Positions 15,661 to 25,168 of a DNA stretch of 64,000 nucleotides are shown here, piece by piece. Under the pieces are notes generated by a model that saw only the letters and a list, made by a program, of their open reading frames with translations, was not told the origin of the DNA and searched no databases. The translations under genes were made by a program, and so were the position numbers. Every line of letters begins with the position of its first letter. Position 1 is the first letter of the stretch. Source of the DNA: Sulfuriflexus mobilis (GTDB lineage Bacteria; Pseudomonadota; Gammaproteobacteria; AKS1); the NCBI RefSeq assembly GCF_003967195.1, contig NZ_AP018725.1, forward strand, positions 2,418,001-2,482,000. The letters run 5' to 3'.

Positions 15661-17325
15661 TTAATCCAGCGCCTTGTACTTTTCGCGCAGGTTATTGCGA
15701 ATCCAGATCGCCGTCAGGTTCAACACCACGATCACGGCAACCAGCAACAGCGCCGTCGCGTACACCAGCGGCCGGGCCGCCTCGACATTCGGGCTCTGGA
15801 AGCCGACGTCATAGATATGGAAACCGAGGTGCATGAACTTGCGGTCCAGATGCAAAAACGGTGCGTTCATATCCAGCGGCAGTGAGGGTGCCAGCTTGAC
15901 CACACCGACCAGCATCAGCGGCGCCACTTCACCGGCGGCACGCGCCACGGCGAGGATCATACCGGTCATAAGTGCCGGGCTGGCCATCGGCAAGACGATA
16001 CGCCACAGGGTCTCGGCCTTGGTCGCTCCCAGCGCCAAGCTACCCTCACGGATTGAACGCGGGATACGTGCCAGGCCCTCTTCCGTGGCAACGATCACCA
16101 CCGGCAGGGTCAGTAATGCCAGCGTCAGCGAGGACCACAACATCCCGCCCGTGCCAAAGGTTGGTGCCGGCAGGGCCTCGGGGAAAAACAACTGGTCGAT
16201 ATTACCACCGAGGAAGTAGACGAAAAAACCCAGGCCGAAGACGCCATAGACAATCGATGGTACCCCGGCGAGGTTGTTGACCGCGATACGGATAATGCGC
16301 GTGACCGGCCCCTGCTTGGCATACTCACGCAGGTAGACGGCGGCGATGACACCAAACGGTGTGACCAGGATCGACATAATGATGACCATGAGCACGGTGC
16401 CGAAGATGGCCGGGAAGATGCCACCCTCGGTATTCGCCTCACGCGGCTCATCACTGACAAACTCCCAGAGCTTTTCGGCATAGTGGAGGCTCTTGGCGAA
16501 CACGCCCATGGCATTCGGTCGGTAGGCACGCACAACCTTGGACAGCGGCACGTCGACCTCACGGCCATCTGACACCCTCACGACTATACTGTCCCGTTCG
16601 ATATCCTGATACATCGTGTCGAGCTGTTTTTGCAGCACCAGGTATCTCTCGTTCAGAACCTCACGTCGATGCTCAATATCTTTATAAGGGCCCGCTGCCT
16701 TCACGCCATCGAGTTCAAGCCGGCGCTTTTCAAGGCGCAGTGCTTCAATCTGATAATTGATGGCACCGATATCACCGCGTTGTATATCACGGATATCGGC
16801 AAAAACCTGATTGGTTCGTTCGAGACGTTCCATCAACACATCCCAGGCGGCGTTACCTTCAGCAATGACCTTGTCCTGCTGTTTTACCGCGACCAGATAG
16901 CCATAGAGGTTACCCCATTCACGGCGTTCAATGGCGAGCAGGGCCTCCGGGCGTTGCTCACTGACGATATCAGGACGGTTGACCCAGCGAAAATCCAGCC
17001 CGCCGATATCACGGTTACCGATCTTCAGCAGCAGGCGCTCTACCGTCTCCACACCTTCAGCGACCTTGGCACCTGAACCACGTATGCGTTCCGCCGAGAC
17101 ATCCTCACGGCCCTGCGCCTCACCAATGAGACGCACAATCCGGTTATCCGCCTCGCGGTGCTCGATCTCTAATATATCGGCTGGCCAGAAGTAACCCAGA
17201 CCACGCAAGGCGATCAGGATCAGCAGGCCAAACACCATGATCAGACTGGTACTCACTGCGGCGGCACTCAGCCATACCCAGGGAGAACCACTCTTGAACC
17301 AGCTTTTGATTGAAGGCTGTGCCAT
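15661..17325 (-). CDS. pstA: Phosphate ABC transporter permease PstA (long form)
   Basis: One half of the phosphate channel in the inner membrane. At 554 aa it is about twice the length of E. coli PstA. A first transmembrane segment (about residues 17-42) is followed by a hydrophilic, largely helical and coiled-coil region (about 45-295, with NQVFADIRDIQRGDIG and LEKRRLELDG) probably in the periplasm. The permease core with its EAA loop (EGSLALGATKAETLW) fills the C-terminal half. It follows pstC by 9 bp. Confidence 0.95.
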   Translation of the reverse strand: MAQPSIKSWFKSGSPWVWLSAAAVSTSLIMVFGLLILIALRGLGYFWPADILEIEHREADNRIVRLIGEAQGREDVSAERIRGSGAKVAEGVETVERLLLKIGNRDIGGLDFRWVNRPDIVSEQRPEALLAIERREWGNLYGYLVAVKQQDKVIAEGNAAWDVLMERLERTNQVFADIRDIQRGDIGAINYQIEALRLEKRRLELDGVKAAGPYKDIEHRREVLNERYLVLQKQLDTMYQDIERDSIVVRVSDGREVDVPLSKVVRAYRPNAMGVFAKSLHYAEKLWEFVSDEPREANTEGGIFPAIFGTVLMVIIMSILVTPFGVIAAVYLREYAKQGPVTRIIRIAVNNLAGVPSIVYGVFGLGFFVYFLGGNIDQLFFPEALPAPTFGTGGMLWSSLTLALLTLPVVIVATEEGLARIPRSIREGSLALGATKAETLWRIVLPMASPALMTGMILAVARAAGEVAPLMLVGVVKLAPSLPLDMNAPFLHLDRKFMHLGFHIYDVGFQSPNVEAARPLVYATALLLVAVIVVLNLTAIWIRNNLREKYKALD

Positions 17326-17334
17326 GTCTATGCC

Positions 17335-19578
17335 CTACAGGCTGCTGTACTTACGACGCAGACGCTGGCGCACCAGCTCGGCGATCGTGTTAAAGAAAAA
17401 CGTGAACATGAACAATACCAGTGCCGCAAGGAACAGCACGCGGTAGTGAGTGCTGCCAACCTCTGATTCCGGCATCTCCACGGCGATATTCGCCGACAGG
17501 GTACGCATGCCCTCGAAGATACTGAAATCCATCACCGGGGTATTACCCGTGGCCATGAGGACGATCATGGTCTCACCGACAGCGCGACCAAAGCCGATCA
17601 TAATCGCAGAAAAGATACCCGGACTGGCAGTGAGCAGGACCACACGCCACATGGTCTGCCATGGTGTCGCGCCGAGTGCCAGCGAGCCGTGCGAGAGTTG
17701 TTTCGGTACGCTAAAGATCGCATCCTCGGCAATCGAGAAAATGGTCGGGATCACAGCAAAGCCCATCGCCAGGCCAACGACCACGGCATTACGCTGGTCG
17801 TAGCCAATGCCGAGGTCATTGCTCAACCAGGCGCGCATGTCGCCCTTGAACAACCATTGTTCCAGTAGCGGGCTCATGGCAACAGAGAGCCAGCCAATCA
17901 GCAAGATCACCGGCACCAACAGCAGCGCCTCCCAACCCTCCGGGACGCGGTGACGCATGGCAGATGGCAGACGCGTCCATAGCCAGGCCACGAGCAGCAC
18001 GGCCAGCGGCATGATCATAAGCAGGCTGAAGATCCCCGGCATATGGGTCTCGACGGCCGGCGCCAGCCACAGCCCCGCGAGGAAGCCGAGGATCACGGTC
18101 GGCAGGGCCTCCATGATCTCGATACTCGGTTTGACCAGGCTGCGCATGCGCGGGGCCATGAAATAGGCCGTGAAGATAGCCCCCATAATTGACAGCGGCA
18201 CGGCAATCAACATGGCATAAAAGGCGGCCTTGATGGTACCAAAGGAGATTGGCATCAGACTGAATTTCGGCTCAAAGTCATTCGAGGCCGATGAAGACTG
18301 CCAGATATAGTCCGGTTCCGGGTAACTCTCGTACCAGACCTTGCCCCACAGCGAATTCCATGAGATCTCGGGGTATTCATTCTCTACATGCCAGAAGTGT
18401 AACTGCCCCGCCTTGTCTTCCAGCAACAAGGCATTGGCCCGTGGCCCGAAGGCGAGGCGTGACAGACCCACCTCGGCAACACGGGTAGTCAGAACCTTGT
18501 GCCCGGCGGTGGTATGAAAAATGTTCAGACCACCCTGGTCATCGGCAGTGGCAAAACCTTTGCGATTGTGTTCTATAGCGATGGCCCGCAGGCTCAAACC
18601 GGCATTATCAAACTGGCGGATACGGGTCAGAACGGTATTATTTTCGGCATCACGCACCGGGAACCACTGCGTCACGGTGCCGGCAGAATCGGCCACCAAC
18701 AGGGAAATACTGCCGGTAAGAAAGCCGATGTCGACAACCTCACGATCACCCTTCAATAGATCATAGCGTTGCAGGATAGTCGGCGCCTCGCGGTCACTGA
18801 TATCGTATTGCACCAGTTGCCCACTGCGATCAGCGGCATAGAGCAGGCGCTGATCACTGTCCATGAGTAAAAACTCAATCTCAAAACCCGCCGCAGGTAG
18901 CTCGACACTCTCGCGTAGCAGCTCGGTATTCTCGTCATCATCCAGCGCCGAGCCTTGCTTGGTAAAACCCGTTAACAACAGACGACCATCGGCGGTCACC
19001 GCGGCGACACTGTGCTGTTCCTCACCCAGTTGGAAGGCCACTAGCTCCAGTGCCTGACCGGCGTCATCGATCAATAACGGCTGCTCACCGAGTGGGTACT
19101 CGATCATCGGCGTGATCAGTCGCTGGTCATTGGGAAAACTGCTGCGATATCGATGCCGGGCGACCAGCAAGCGTCCATCGTTCAGGCCATAACCCACCAC
19201 AGGCAGGGCCGGGCTGACGACATGAAAACTGCTCAACTCGTCGGCAGCCAGCGGCAGGTCGATACTTTTGATGACCTGTCCGTCTTCCGTGTCAAAAAAG
19301 ACTGCCTTGCCGGCCGTCGTGAAACGTACCCCGATCTCGGCCTGTTCCTCCATGGCCAGGTGCAGGGTCTGGCCCTCGCCGGGCAGGGCATAGTGACCGC
19401 CGGCCGCCGCTGTGGCAGAGGCAAACATGGGCATCACTACGTAAAATAAATAAAAGAAGATCAACAGGATAGCGATAATCACACCGACCCCACCAATACC
19501 CACGAGGTGCCGGAGCAGGTGATCCTTAAGATCCCGCCAACGCTGATGGGTGCTGCCTGAGGTCGCTGAAATTGACAT
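17335..19578 (-). CDS. pstC: Phosphate ABC transporter permease PstC (long form with beta-propeller-like domain)
   Basis: The partner permease of PstA. At 747 aa it is more than twice E. coli PstC. After one membrane segment (about residues 33-54) comes a roughly 390-residue, strand-rich region with repeated short units (DGRLLLTGFTKQG, DRSGQLVQYDI, DQGGLNIFHTT) like a WD40 propeller, expected in the periplasm. The permease core starts at about residue 450 and has the EAA loop HGSLALGATPWQTMW. A Pho box lies only 22 bp before the ATG, and no clear ribosome-binding site is seen. Confidence 0.95.
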   Translation of the reverse strand: MSISATSGSTHQRWRDLKDHLLRHLVGIGGVGVIIAILLIFFYLFYVVMPMFASATAAAGGHYALPGEGQTLHLAMEEQAEIGVRFTTAGKAVFFDTEDGQVIKSIDLPLAADELSSFHVVSPALPVVGYGLNDGRLLVARHRYRSSFPNDQRLITPMIEYPLGEQPLLIDDAGQALELVAFQLGEEQHSVAAVTADGRLLLTGFTKQGSALDDDENTELLRESVELPAAGFEIEFLLMDSDQRLLYAADRSGQLVQYDISDREAPTILQRYDLLKGDREVVDIGFLTGSISLLVADSAGTVTQWFPVRDAENNTVLTRIRQFDNAGLSLRAIAIEHNRKGFATADDQGGLNIFHTTAGHKVLTTRVAEVGLSRLAFGPRANALLLEDKAGQLHFWHVENEYPEISWNSLWGKVWYESYPEPDYIWQSSSASNDFEPKFSLMPISFGTIKAAFYAMLIAVPLSIMGAIFTAYFMAPRMRSLVKPSIEIMEALPTVILGFLAGLWLAPAVETHMPGIFSLLMIMPLAVLLVAWLWTRLPSAMRHRVPEGWEALLLVPVILLIGWLSVAMSPLLEQWLFKGDMRAWLSNDLGIGYDQRNAVVVGLAMGFAVIPTIFSIAEDAIFSVPKQLSHGSLALGATPWQTMWRVVLLTASPGIFSAIMIGFGRAVGETMIVLMATGNTPVMDFSIFEGMRTLSANIAVEMPESEVGSTHYRVLFLAALVLFMFTFFFNTIAELVRQRLRRKYSSL

Positions 19579-19599
19579 GCCGCAAGGGTAGCTCGCTTA

Positions 19600-19617
19600 T
19601 GTGACAGGAATATGACA
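19600..19617 (-). promoter_or_regulatory. Pho box upstream of pstC
   Basis: On the minus strand the site reads TGTCATATTCCTGTCACA: two near-consensus PhoB half-sites 11 bp apart (TATGACA at 19611 and TGTGACA at 19600 on the plus strand). Its edge is 22 bp before the pstC start, so the transcript leader must be very short. Confidence 0.85.
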
Positions 19618-19690
19618 ATCCGAGCAGCCCGACACGCGCTTGTCATAAATCGGCGGCACGCCGCGGCCCCATTTGCTATCCGCCTTGCAT

Positions 19691-19716
19691 AAAAAAACCC
19701 CGCCAGGCGGCAGGGT
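19691..19716 (-). terminator. Terminator after the porin gene
   Basis: A GC-rich hairpin (GCC/GGC and CCC/GGG arms around 19698-19715) followed on the minus strand by seven Ts. It lies 64 bp after the porin stop and separates it from the pstC promoter. Confidence 0.75.
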
Positions 19717-19779
19717 CAATATTACGACGACGGGCTTCCCTGCCCAAACTTCTCCTATTAGAGGGGTGTCGACAGGGTC

Positions 19780-21033
19780 TTAAAAATCGATCTGGGCACG
19801 CATGGCGAAGATGTTTGGATCATCATCCACACCGGCGACCTCGGCATCAACATCGATGTAGTTGGCCATGATGCGTACATTCGGGTTCACATACCAGTTC
19901 AGACCGAGGGTCAGGTTATCTTCTTCCCCACCCTGGATGGCGCCGTCGTCCAGGTCCAGCGTGCTGTAACGCACCGCCAGTTCCCAGGCACCGCTCTTGG
20001 CCTTCGGCTTGACCCGACCAAACTTGCCCTTCTTGGCACTATAAGGACGTGACTCACCGGTGAGGAAGTAGCTGGCCGTGAGGTAGGCACCATCAAAATC
20101 GGCATCATCAAAACCACTTTCACGTGACACGTCGACTTTCAGGTACTCACCCTGCAGGGAGAATGGGCCAAACACGGCGGCGGCTTCCAGGCCGAACTTC
20201 TCGATGTCTTCAACGTTGCTGATGCTGCCGGTATCGATGATGCGGGTACCGGTGGCATGGAACTCCGGACGCTGACGGAAACGAACGACATCAGCATCAT
20301 CGAGAGGCTCTTCATGGGCAACCGCGGCACCAAGGTGAATGGCACGGGTCTTTTCTGCAATCGGAGCGAAGGTCACACGGGCACCGAGACCATAACCTTC
20401 CTGGCCGTCCTCATTATCCTCAGAGTTACCACCGTAAATACTCGCCGCGGCACTCCAGTTATTGCCGCCCTTGTTGATACCGACACCGATACGGTGACTG
20501 GTAGCAAATACGGTTGGCAATGAACGCTCCATGAAGGTGATGTACTTGGAACTGGTCAGCTCTTCCAGACTGATTGGCTGCTTGAAGTTACCGATGGTGA
20601 CACCCCAGGGCTTGTACTTGAGGTAGGCATCCTTGATGGCCAACGCATCATCAGAGTAATCAACCTGCACCTTGTAGCCCCAGTCACGGTAGAGAGTGCC
20701 CTTGGCGAACATGCGCAGGCGACGGAATTCGGTACCGGAATCGTGCTTGGAAACATCTTCATCCACATAACCGGCATCAACCATGACACGCCCCCCAAAC
20801 TGGAAGCTAAAGTCACCGTCTTCACTCTTGGCCTTGATGCCACCCTTGGTGCTGATCTGAGTGCCGGAATTTTTACCATATTGTTTCTTTAATTCCTGAT
20901 GTTGTTGCTTGCTGATGACACCATTTTCCAGCAACACCTCCAGCAATTCTTTGTCACCGGCCTCTGCAGGCAGACTCATGGTGGCCAGCATGGTGGCCGC
21001 CGCGAGGGTAGACAGTTTTTGATTCATTTTCAT
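19780..21033 (-). CDS. Phosphate-selective porin O/P-type outer membrane protein
   Basis: The start MKMNQKLSTLAAATMLATMS (ATG at 21033, GGGAG about 10 bp upstream) gives 417 aa with a signal peptide ending PAEAG. A short helical coiled-coil segment (VISKQQHQELKKQYG) precedes an OprO/OprP-type beta-barrel (FQFGGRVMVDAGYV, ending in IFAMRAQIDF with the terminal Phe of outer membrane porins). It sits between pstS and pstC and has its own Pho box, so phosphate or polyphosphate uptake across the outer membrane is likely. An upstream in-frame extension to 21180 has no coding character. Confidence 0.9.
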   Translation of the reverse strand: MKMNQKLSTLAAATMLATMSLPAEAGDKELLEVLLENGVISKQQHQELKKQYGKNSGTQISTKGGIKAKSEDGDFSFQFGGRVMVDAGYVDEDVSKHDSGTEFRRLRMFAKGTLYRDWGYKVQVDYSDDALAIKDAYLKYKPWGVTIGNFKQPISLEELTSSKYITFMERSLPTVFATSHRIGVGINKGGNNWSAAASIYGGNSEDNEDGQEGYGLGARVTFAPIAEKTRAIHLGAAVAHEEPLDDADVVRFRQRPEFHATGTRIIDTGSISNVEDIEKFGLEAAAVFGPFSLQGEYLKVDVSRESGFDDADFDGAYLTASYFLTGESRPYSAKKGKFGRVKPKAKSGAWELAVRYSTLDLDDGAIQGGEEDNLTLGLNWYVNPNVRIMANYIDVDAEVAGVDDDPNIFAMRAQIDF

Positions 21034-21090
21034 TGTCAAGCTTCTCCCAAGAAGTACATATAAGTTTGAGCAGCTATTCTCTAAAACAGA

Positions 21091-21119
21091 TGTGACAACT
21101 CTGTGATAACAATATGAAG
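21091..21119 (-). promoter_or_regulatory. Pho box upstream of the porin gene
   Basis: Plus-strand half-sites TGTGACA (21091), TGTGATA (21102) and TATGAAG (21113) are spaced 11 bp apart. The array lies 58 bp before the porin ATG. Confidence 0.8.
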
Positions 21120-21181
21120 CTTGTGTGTATAAATTATTACGCGCTGATGACAGTAAGCTTGCAGACAACAAAGACAGCAAT

Positions 21182-21208
21182 AAAAAAGCCCCGCCAGGGC
21201 GGGGCTTT
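21182..21208 (-). terminator. Rho-independent terminator after pstS
   Basis: An 11-bp perfect stem (21185-21195 with 21198-21208), GC-rich, with a 2-base loop as drawn, followed by a T run on the minus strand. It lies 39 bp after the pstS stop. Confidence 0.88.
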
Positions 21209-21246
21209 CATAATCCATTCCATGAATGGATATACTGGCATACAGA

Positions 21247-22218
21247 TTACTTAAGCCTGGCCAGTTCCTTTTCCACAATCTTGTTTGATAGCGGGATGTA
21301 GCCATCCTTGATGACAACCTGCTGACCCGCCTTGGACAAGACCATCTTCACAAACTCACGCTCCAGCGGGGCCAGCGGCTTGTTCGGGTGCTTGTTCACG
21401 TAGACATACAGGTAACGGGACAGCGGGTAGCTACCATTCGCGGCATTGTCGGCGGTTGCCGGGATGAACGCTGTGCCCGCCTTCTTGGTCAGAGGCACGG
21501 CCTTTACGCCCGAGGTCTTGTAACCAATACCGGAGTAGCCAATGCCATTGATAGAGGCCGTTACTGACTGCACTACCGAGGCGGAACCGGGCTGCTCATT
21601 AACGTTGGACTTGAAGTCACCCTTACAGAGGGCCTTCTTCTTGAAGTAACCATAGGTTCCGGAGACGGAGTTACGGCCGAAGATCTGGATATCACGGCTG
21701 GTCCAGGCGCCACGCAGGCCAAGCTTGCCCCAGCGACTAACATCTTCATCGGCTCCACACTTGCGGGTAGATGAGAATACCGCGTCCACTTGCGGGATGG
21801 TCATACCTTCAATCGGGTTGTCTTTGTGTACATAAACGGCCAGGGCATCAATAGCGACACGAATCTCGGTAGGCTTGTAACCATGTTTCTTTTCAAAGGC
21901 CTCAAGTTCCTTGCTCTTCATCTTACGGCTCATCGGGCCGAAGTTAGAGGTGCCTTCAGTCAATGCGGGCGGCGCAGTAGAAGAACCGGCTGCCTGGATC
22001 TGCACATTTACATTTGGATAGACCCGCTTGAACTCTTCAGCCCAAAGCGTCATCAGATTGGCGAGCGTATCGGAACCGACACTGGAAAGGTTACCGGATA
22101 CACCACTGGTGCGTGTATAAGTCGGCAGTGATGGGTCAAGCTTGGAGTCGGCCAATGCAGAACCCGCCATAAATGGCACGCTGCACAAACTAACCAAGGC
22201 AATTAAGGTTTTCTTCAT
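21247..22218 (-). CDS. pstS: Phosphate-binding periplasmic protein PstS
   Basis: PstS captures phosphate in the periplasm and delivers it to PstCA. The 323-aa protein has a signal peptide (residues 1-23, ending GSALA) and the phosphate-binding features [13 protein letters not shown] at about 47-59, [12 protein letters not shown] and [11 protein letters not shown]. It belongs to the PstS branch found with long PstA/PstC. A terminator follows it and a tandem Pho box precedes it, so it can be made in excess over the permease. Confidence 0.96.
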   Translation of the reverse strand: MKKTLIALVSLCSVPFMAGSALADSKLDPSLPTYTRTSGVSGNLSSVGSDTLANLMTLWAEEFKRVYPNVNVQIQAAGSSTAPPALTEGTSNFGPMSRKMKSKELEAFEKKHGYKPTEIRVAIDALAVYVHKDNPIEGMTIPQVDAVFSSTRKCGADEDVSRWGKLGLRGAWTSRDIQIFGRNSVSGTYGYFKKKALCKGDFKSNVNEQPGSASVVQSVTASINGIGYSGIGYKTSGVKAVPLTKKAGTAFIPATADNAANGSYPLSRYLYVYVNKHPNKPLAPLEREFVKMVLSKAGQQVVIKDGYIPLSNKIVEKELARLK

Positions 22219-22293
22219 TTCTGTTTACTCCTTAGAACAAGAATATCTCGACGATTGCTTATCTATACTACTGTATACAGTTTCATTAATTCC

Positions 22294-22333
22294 CATGACA
22301 GCTTGGTGAATGATATATGACAGTTTTATGAAA
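22294..22333 (-). promoter_or_regulatory. Tandem Pho box upstream of pstS
   Basis: Plus-strand half-sites CATGACA (22294), GGTGAAT (22305), TATGACA (22316) and TATGAAA (22327) are spaced exactly 11 bp. The distal end overlaps the last codons of phoR (stop at 22326-22328). The array begins 76 bp before the pstS ATG. Confidence 0.87.
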
Positions 22334-23639
22334 CTTTTTCTGTGACTGTGACAATCTGTTCAGGGGGGAAATCACAGCGGAACACACTGCCCTGACCGAC
22401 CTGGCTTTCTATGTGCAAGTGGGCACGGTGCCGTTGCAGGACATGCTTGACAATGGCCAGCCCCAGACCCGTGCCCCCGCTATGCCGGGAACGGCCGACA
22501 TCGACACGGTAAAAACGCTCGGTGAGGCGATCAATATGTTGTGTCGGGATACCTATGCCGGTATCACGTACGGCGAAGTGTGCGCCTTCATCATCGCGAC
22601 ACCACGACAGGCTGATCTCGCCGCCGGCGGGGGTATAATTCACTGCGTTGAATACCAGATTGGAGAAGGCGCTACGCAGCTCTTGATCATTACCGGTGAT
22701 AAATAACTCGTCATCACACTCCAGGCTGATCTGTTGATTCTTGTAACCGCTCAGACTGCGTGCCTCCTCCAGCAGCATCTTTAATAATTGCGCGACATTA
22801 ACCGCCTCATGGCTCGCCGTGTACTTCTTCTCGGACTCGAGGCGGGATAGCAGTAATAAATCGCCGATAATACTTTGCAGGCGGGAGGCCTGTTCACTCA
22901 TGCGCACAACCACATCATCGAATTCATCGCTATCACGGTTATCCGCCTCGGCAAACAATTCCAGGTAACCACTGATAACAGTCAACGGGGTGCGCATTTC
23001 GTGCGAGACATTAGCAACAAAATCGCGACGCATTTCTTCCAGGCGCTGCATATGGGTGATGTCACGAGCAATCAACAGACGTTGATCGGTACCATAGGCA
23101 ACCACGCGTATCGAAAGTGTCCGGCTATCATCAATGGGCGAGAGCAGCGTCAAGGGCTCTTCAAACTCTGCCCGCAGCATGTAGTTCACCAGGGCCGGGT
23201 TGCGAATCAGGTTCAATATGCGCTGTCCCAGGTCATGGGTGGTATGTATGCCGAGCAGGCGCGTGGTGGCACTGTTACACCACTCTATGGACCCCTCGTT
23301 ATTTAACACCACAATGGCATTGGGCAGGGCCTGCGATGCCTCCTGGAAACGGCTCAGGCGTGAGACCAGGCGTTTATGCCGCCGCCTGTTGCGCTGACGG
23401 AAGCGGTGCAACTGAATAAATATCTCTTCCCAGATGCCGCTACTTTGCGGCGACTCACCGCTCAGGCGCTTTTCTATCCAGCGGCCCAGCTTGGCCAGGT
23501 TATGGATGTGCCAGGCCAGGTAGAGGAGGCTGACCAGCAACAGCCAGGAGAAGAAGTTTCCGAATAGTCCACTCAGTACCAGGGCGACACCGGCCAGCAA
23601 TCCCATGCGCCAGATTTCTTCTACCCAGAATCGATTCAT
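22326..23639 (-). CDS. phoR: Phosphate regulon sensor histidine kinase PhoR
   Basis: PhoR controls PhoB phosphorylation in response to the state of PstSCAB-PhoU. The 437-aa protein has two membrane segments within residues 12-45, a Lys/Arg-rich linker, a PAS domain at about 95-195 (ALPNAIVVLNNEGSIEWCN), HisKA with ANVSHEMRTPLTV (His213) and a HATPase domain ending TGLGLAIVKHVLQRH. The order phoB then phoR with a 2-bp gap and the adjacent pst genes make the assignment firm. Confidence 0.97.
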   Translation of the reverse strand: MNRFWVEEIWRMGLLAGVALVLSGLFGNFFSWLLLVSLLYLAWHIHNLAKLGRWIEKRLSGESPQSSGIWEEIFIQLHRFRQRNRRRHKRLVSRLSRFQEASQALPNAIVVLNNEGSIEWCNSATTRLLGIHTTHDLGQRILNLIRNPALVNYMLRAEFEEPLTLLSPIDDSRTLSIRVVAYGTDQRLLIARDITHMQRLEEMRRDFVANVSHEMRTPLTVISGYLELFAEADNRDSDEFDDVVVRMSEQASRLQSIIGDLLLLSRLESEKKYTASHEAVNVAQLLKMLLEEARSLSGYKNQQISLECDDELFITGNDQELRSAFSNLVFNAVNYTPAGGEISLSWCRDDEGAHFAVRDTGIGIPTQHIDRLTERFYRVDVGRSRHSGGTGLGLAIVKHVLQRHRAHLHIESQVGQGSVFRCDFPPEQIVTVTEKVS

Positions 23640-23641
23640 TA

Positions 23642-24334
23642 TCAGTTCCGTACAGAGAAGCGGTAACCTGCGCCGCGCACGGTTTGCACCAGGTTGTCAT
23701 GTCCACCTGGGGCCAGCACCTTACGCAGGCGGCGGATATGTACATCGACGGTACGTTCTTCAATATAGACGTTGTTGCCCCATACCAGGTCGAGTATCTG
23801 CGCACGACTGTATACACGCTCGGGGTGAGTCATGAAGAAATGCAGGATACGAAACTCGGTTGGACCAATCTCCAGTGCCTCATCATTGGCAAATACACGA
23901 TGACTATCCGGCTCGATACGCAGGCTCTCCACTTCTACCGGTTCATCCGATAATTGTGGCTGGGTACGACGCAATACCGCCTTGATACGCGCATTCAGTT
24001 CCTTCGGTGAAAAGGGTTTGCAGACGTAGTCATCGGCACCGACTTCAAGTCCCTTGACACGGTCATCTTCCTCGATACGCGCCGTCACCATGATCACCGG
24101 GATATCCCTAGTCAGATCTTCACGCTTGAGTTGGCGTACCAGTTCGACACCGCTTTCGCCCGGCAACATCCAGTCCACCAACATCAGGTCCGGTAATTGT
24201 TCCTTGATAGACTCTCTCGCCTCGCGCGTATCGGCGGCCTCGCTGACCGTGTAACCGAACTTACTCAGGGCCAGACGCAACATCTCGCGAATCGGTGCTT
24301 CGTCTTCAATAAGCAATATGTGAGGTTTTGCCAT
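23642..24334 (-). CDS. phoB: Phosphate regulon response regulator PhoB
   Basis: PhoB binds Pho boxes and recruits sigma-70 polymerase when phosphorylated. From [18 protein letters not shown] (ATG at 24334; another ATG is 2 codons upstream) the protein is 230 aa, as in the family. The receiver has the acidic IEDE and phospho-acceptor VDWMLPG; the C-terminal winged helix carries [15 protein letters not shown]. It is autoregulated through the Pho box at 24398. It is probably the regulator for all Pho boxes in this window. Confidence 0.97.
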   Translation of the reverse strand: MAKPHILLIEDEAPIREMLRLALSKFGYTVSEAADTREARESIKEQLPDLMLVDWMLPGESGVELVRQLKREDLTRDIPVIMVTARIEEDDRVKGLEVGADDYVCKPFSPKELNARIKAVLRRTQPQLSDEPVEVESLRIEPDSHRVFANDEALEIGPTEFRILHFFMTHPERVYSRAQILDLVWGNNVYIEERTVDVHIRRLRKVLAPGGHDNLVQTVRGAGYRFSVRN

Positions 24335-24397
24335 ATTCATGCTCGCCAGTCTGCCAGGCAACGAATGATTACCTGGGAAGCGATTCTATGTCCGGGA

Positions 24398-24415
24398 TAT
24401 GACAATTCTGTGACA
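24398..24415 (-). promoter_or_regulatory. Pho box upstream of phoB
   Basis: Minus strand TGTCACAGAATTGTCATA: two half-sites 11 bp apart, 58-64 bp before the phoB start. This predicts autoactivation of phoBR. Confidence 0.82.
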
Positions 24416-24443
24416 TGCAGAAAAGTTCTGTCACAATTCGACG

Positions 24444-24623
24444 TCAGGGCATCGACAAGCTGTCGCCATAAAAGGTCTGATAGTACTCGCGCATGGCAGC
24501 CTCAAGTTCTACGAGCTTGCGTGCATAGGCCTGTGGCCGGGCCTCTTTTAACACGGCACCCGGCACACCACTGGTCTCGGCACGCAGGCGACGAATCTGT
24601 GCGTCCAGTTCGTTCACCGTCAT
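24444..24623 (-). CDS. Hypothetical 59-aa helical protein
   Basis: The start MTVNELDAQIRRLRAE (ATG at 24623) has AGGTAGCAGGA upstream. The protein is mainly helical (YARKLVELEAAMREYYQTF), with no cysteines or membrane segments. It follows the gene at 24652 by 28 bp on the same strand. No family is recognised. Confidence 0.6.
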   Translation of the reverse strand: MTVNELDAQIRRLRAETSGVPGAVLKEARPQAYARKLVELEAAMREYYQTFYGDSLSMP

Positions 24624-24651
24624 TCCTGCTACCTCCGAACCCTCATAGTCG

Positions 24652-24888
24652 TTAAAAGGCCTTGTCGGTTTCGAGCAGGATATCCCCCTGTTCATGCCGG
24701 GGGATGACCAGGTCCAGGCACTGCCAGTCTTCGATGCTGATGGTCTGGGTGGCACCTTCAACATACTCGAGCAGTATCAACTCGATGCCCTCGTGGCCCA
24801 ACATGACCATTTTGACCTTCATCAGCTTGCCGGTACGATTGATGTACCAGTAACCGGGCAGGGGTTGTTGCAAATCCAGATTATCCAT
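24652..24888 (-). CDS. Hypothetical 78-aa protein
   Basis: A small soluble protein starting MDNLDLQQPLPGYWYINRTG with a strand-rich layout (KLMKVKMVMLGHEGIELILL, TQTISIEDWQCLDLVI). A GTG start 4 codons upstream is possible. It precedes the 59-aa gene on the same strand. A GTTAACAATTGTTAAC palindrome lies 48 bp upstream. Function unknown. Confidence 0.6.
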   Translation of the reverse strand: MDNLDLQQPLPGYWYINRTGKLMKVKMVMLGHEGIELILLEYVEGATQTISIEDWQCLDLVIPRHEQGDILLETDKAF

Positions 24889-24935
24889 TGCTCTCGTCAC
24901 TCAGGGTTAATTGGCGAGCCCGTTTATTAACGGGA

Positions 24936-24951
24936 GTTAACAATTGTTAAC
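24936..24951. promoter_or_regulatory. GTTAACAATTGTTAAC palindrome
   Basis: A perfect 16-bp palindrome that is also a 10-bp direct repeat of TTAACAATT. Near-copies occur at 41481-41496 (upstream of rsd) and 33684-33699. It lies between the divergent genes at 24888 and 25169. The binding protein is unknown. Confidence 0.4.
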
Positions 24952-25168
24952 AATTTGGATTTTAAGCGGCTAACCCTCGTCTGGCAAAAATTTCTCTGTA
25001 TACCCTGCCAGCTATAGGCTATCCCGGCCCCCAATCTACCCCTATCCATATGTTTCATAAAGAAATTATGTTTTTTTCACGATTCTGTCTCGCGGGCGAG
25101 ATAATCCCCCTTGTCATGCGGGGTTACGCGGGCGAAAATGCCCGACTTTTAATATAGGCGAAGACGCT

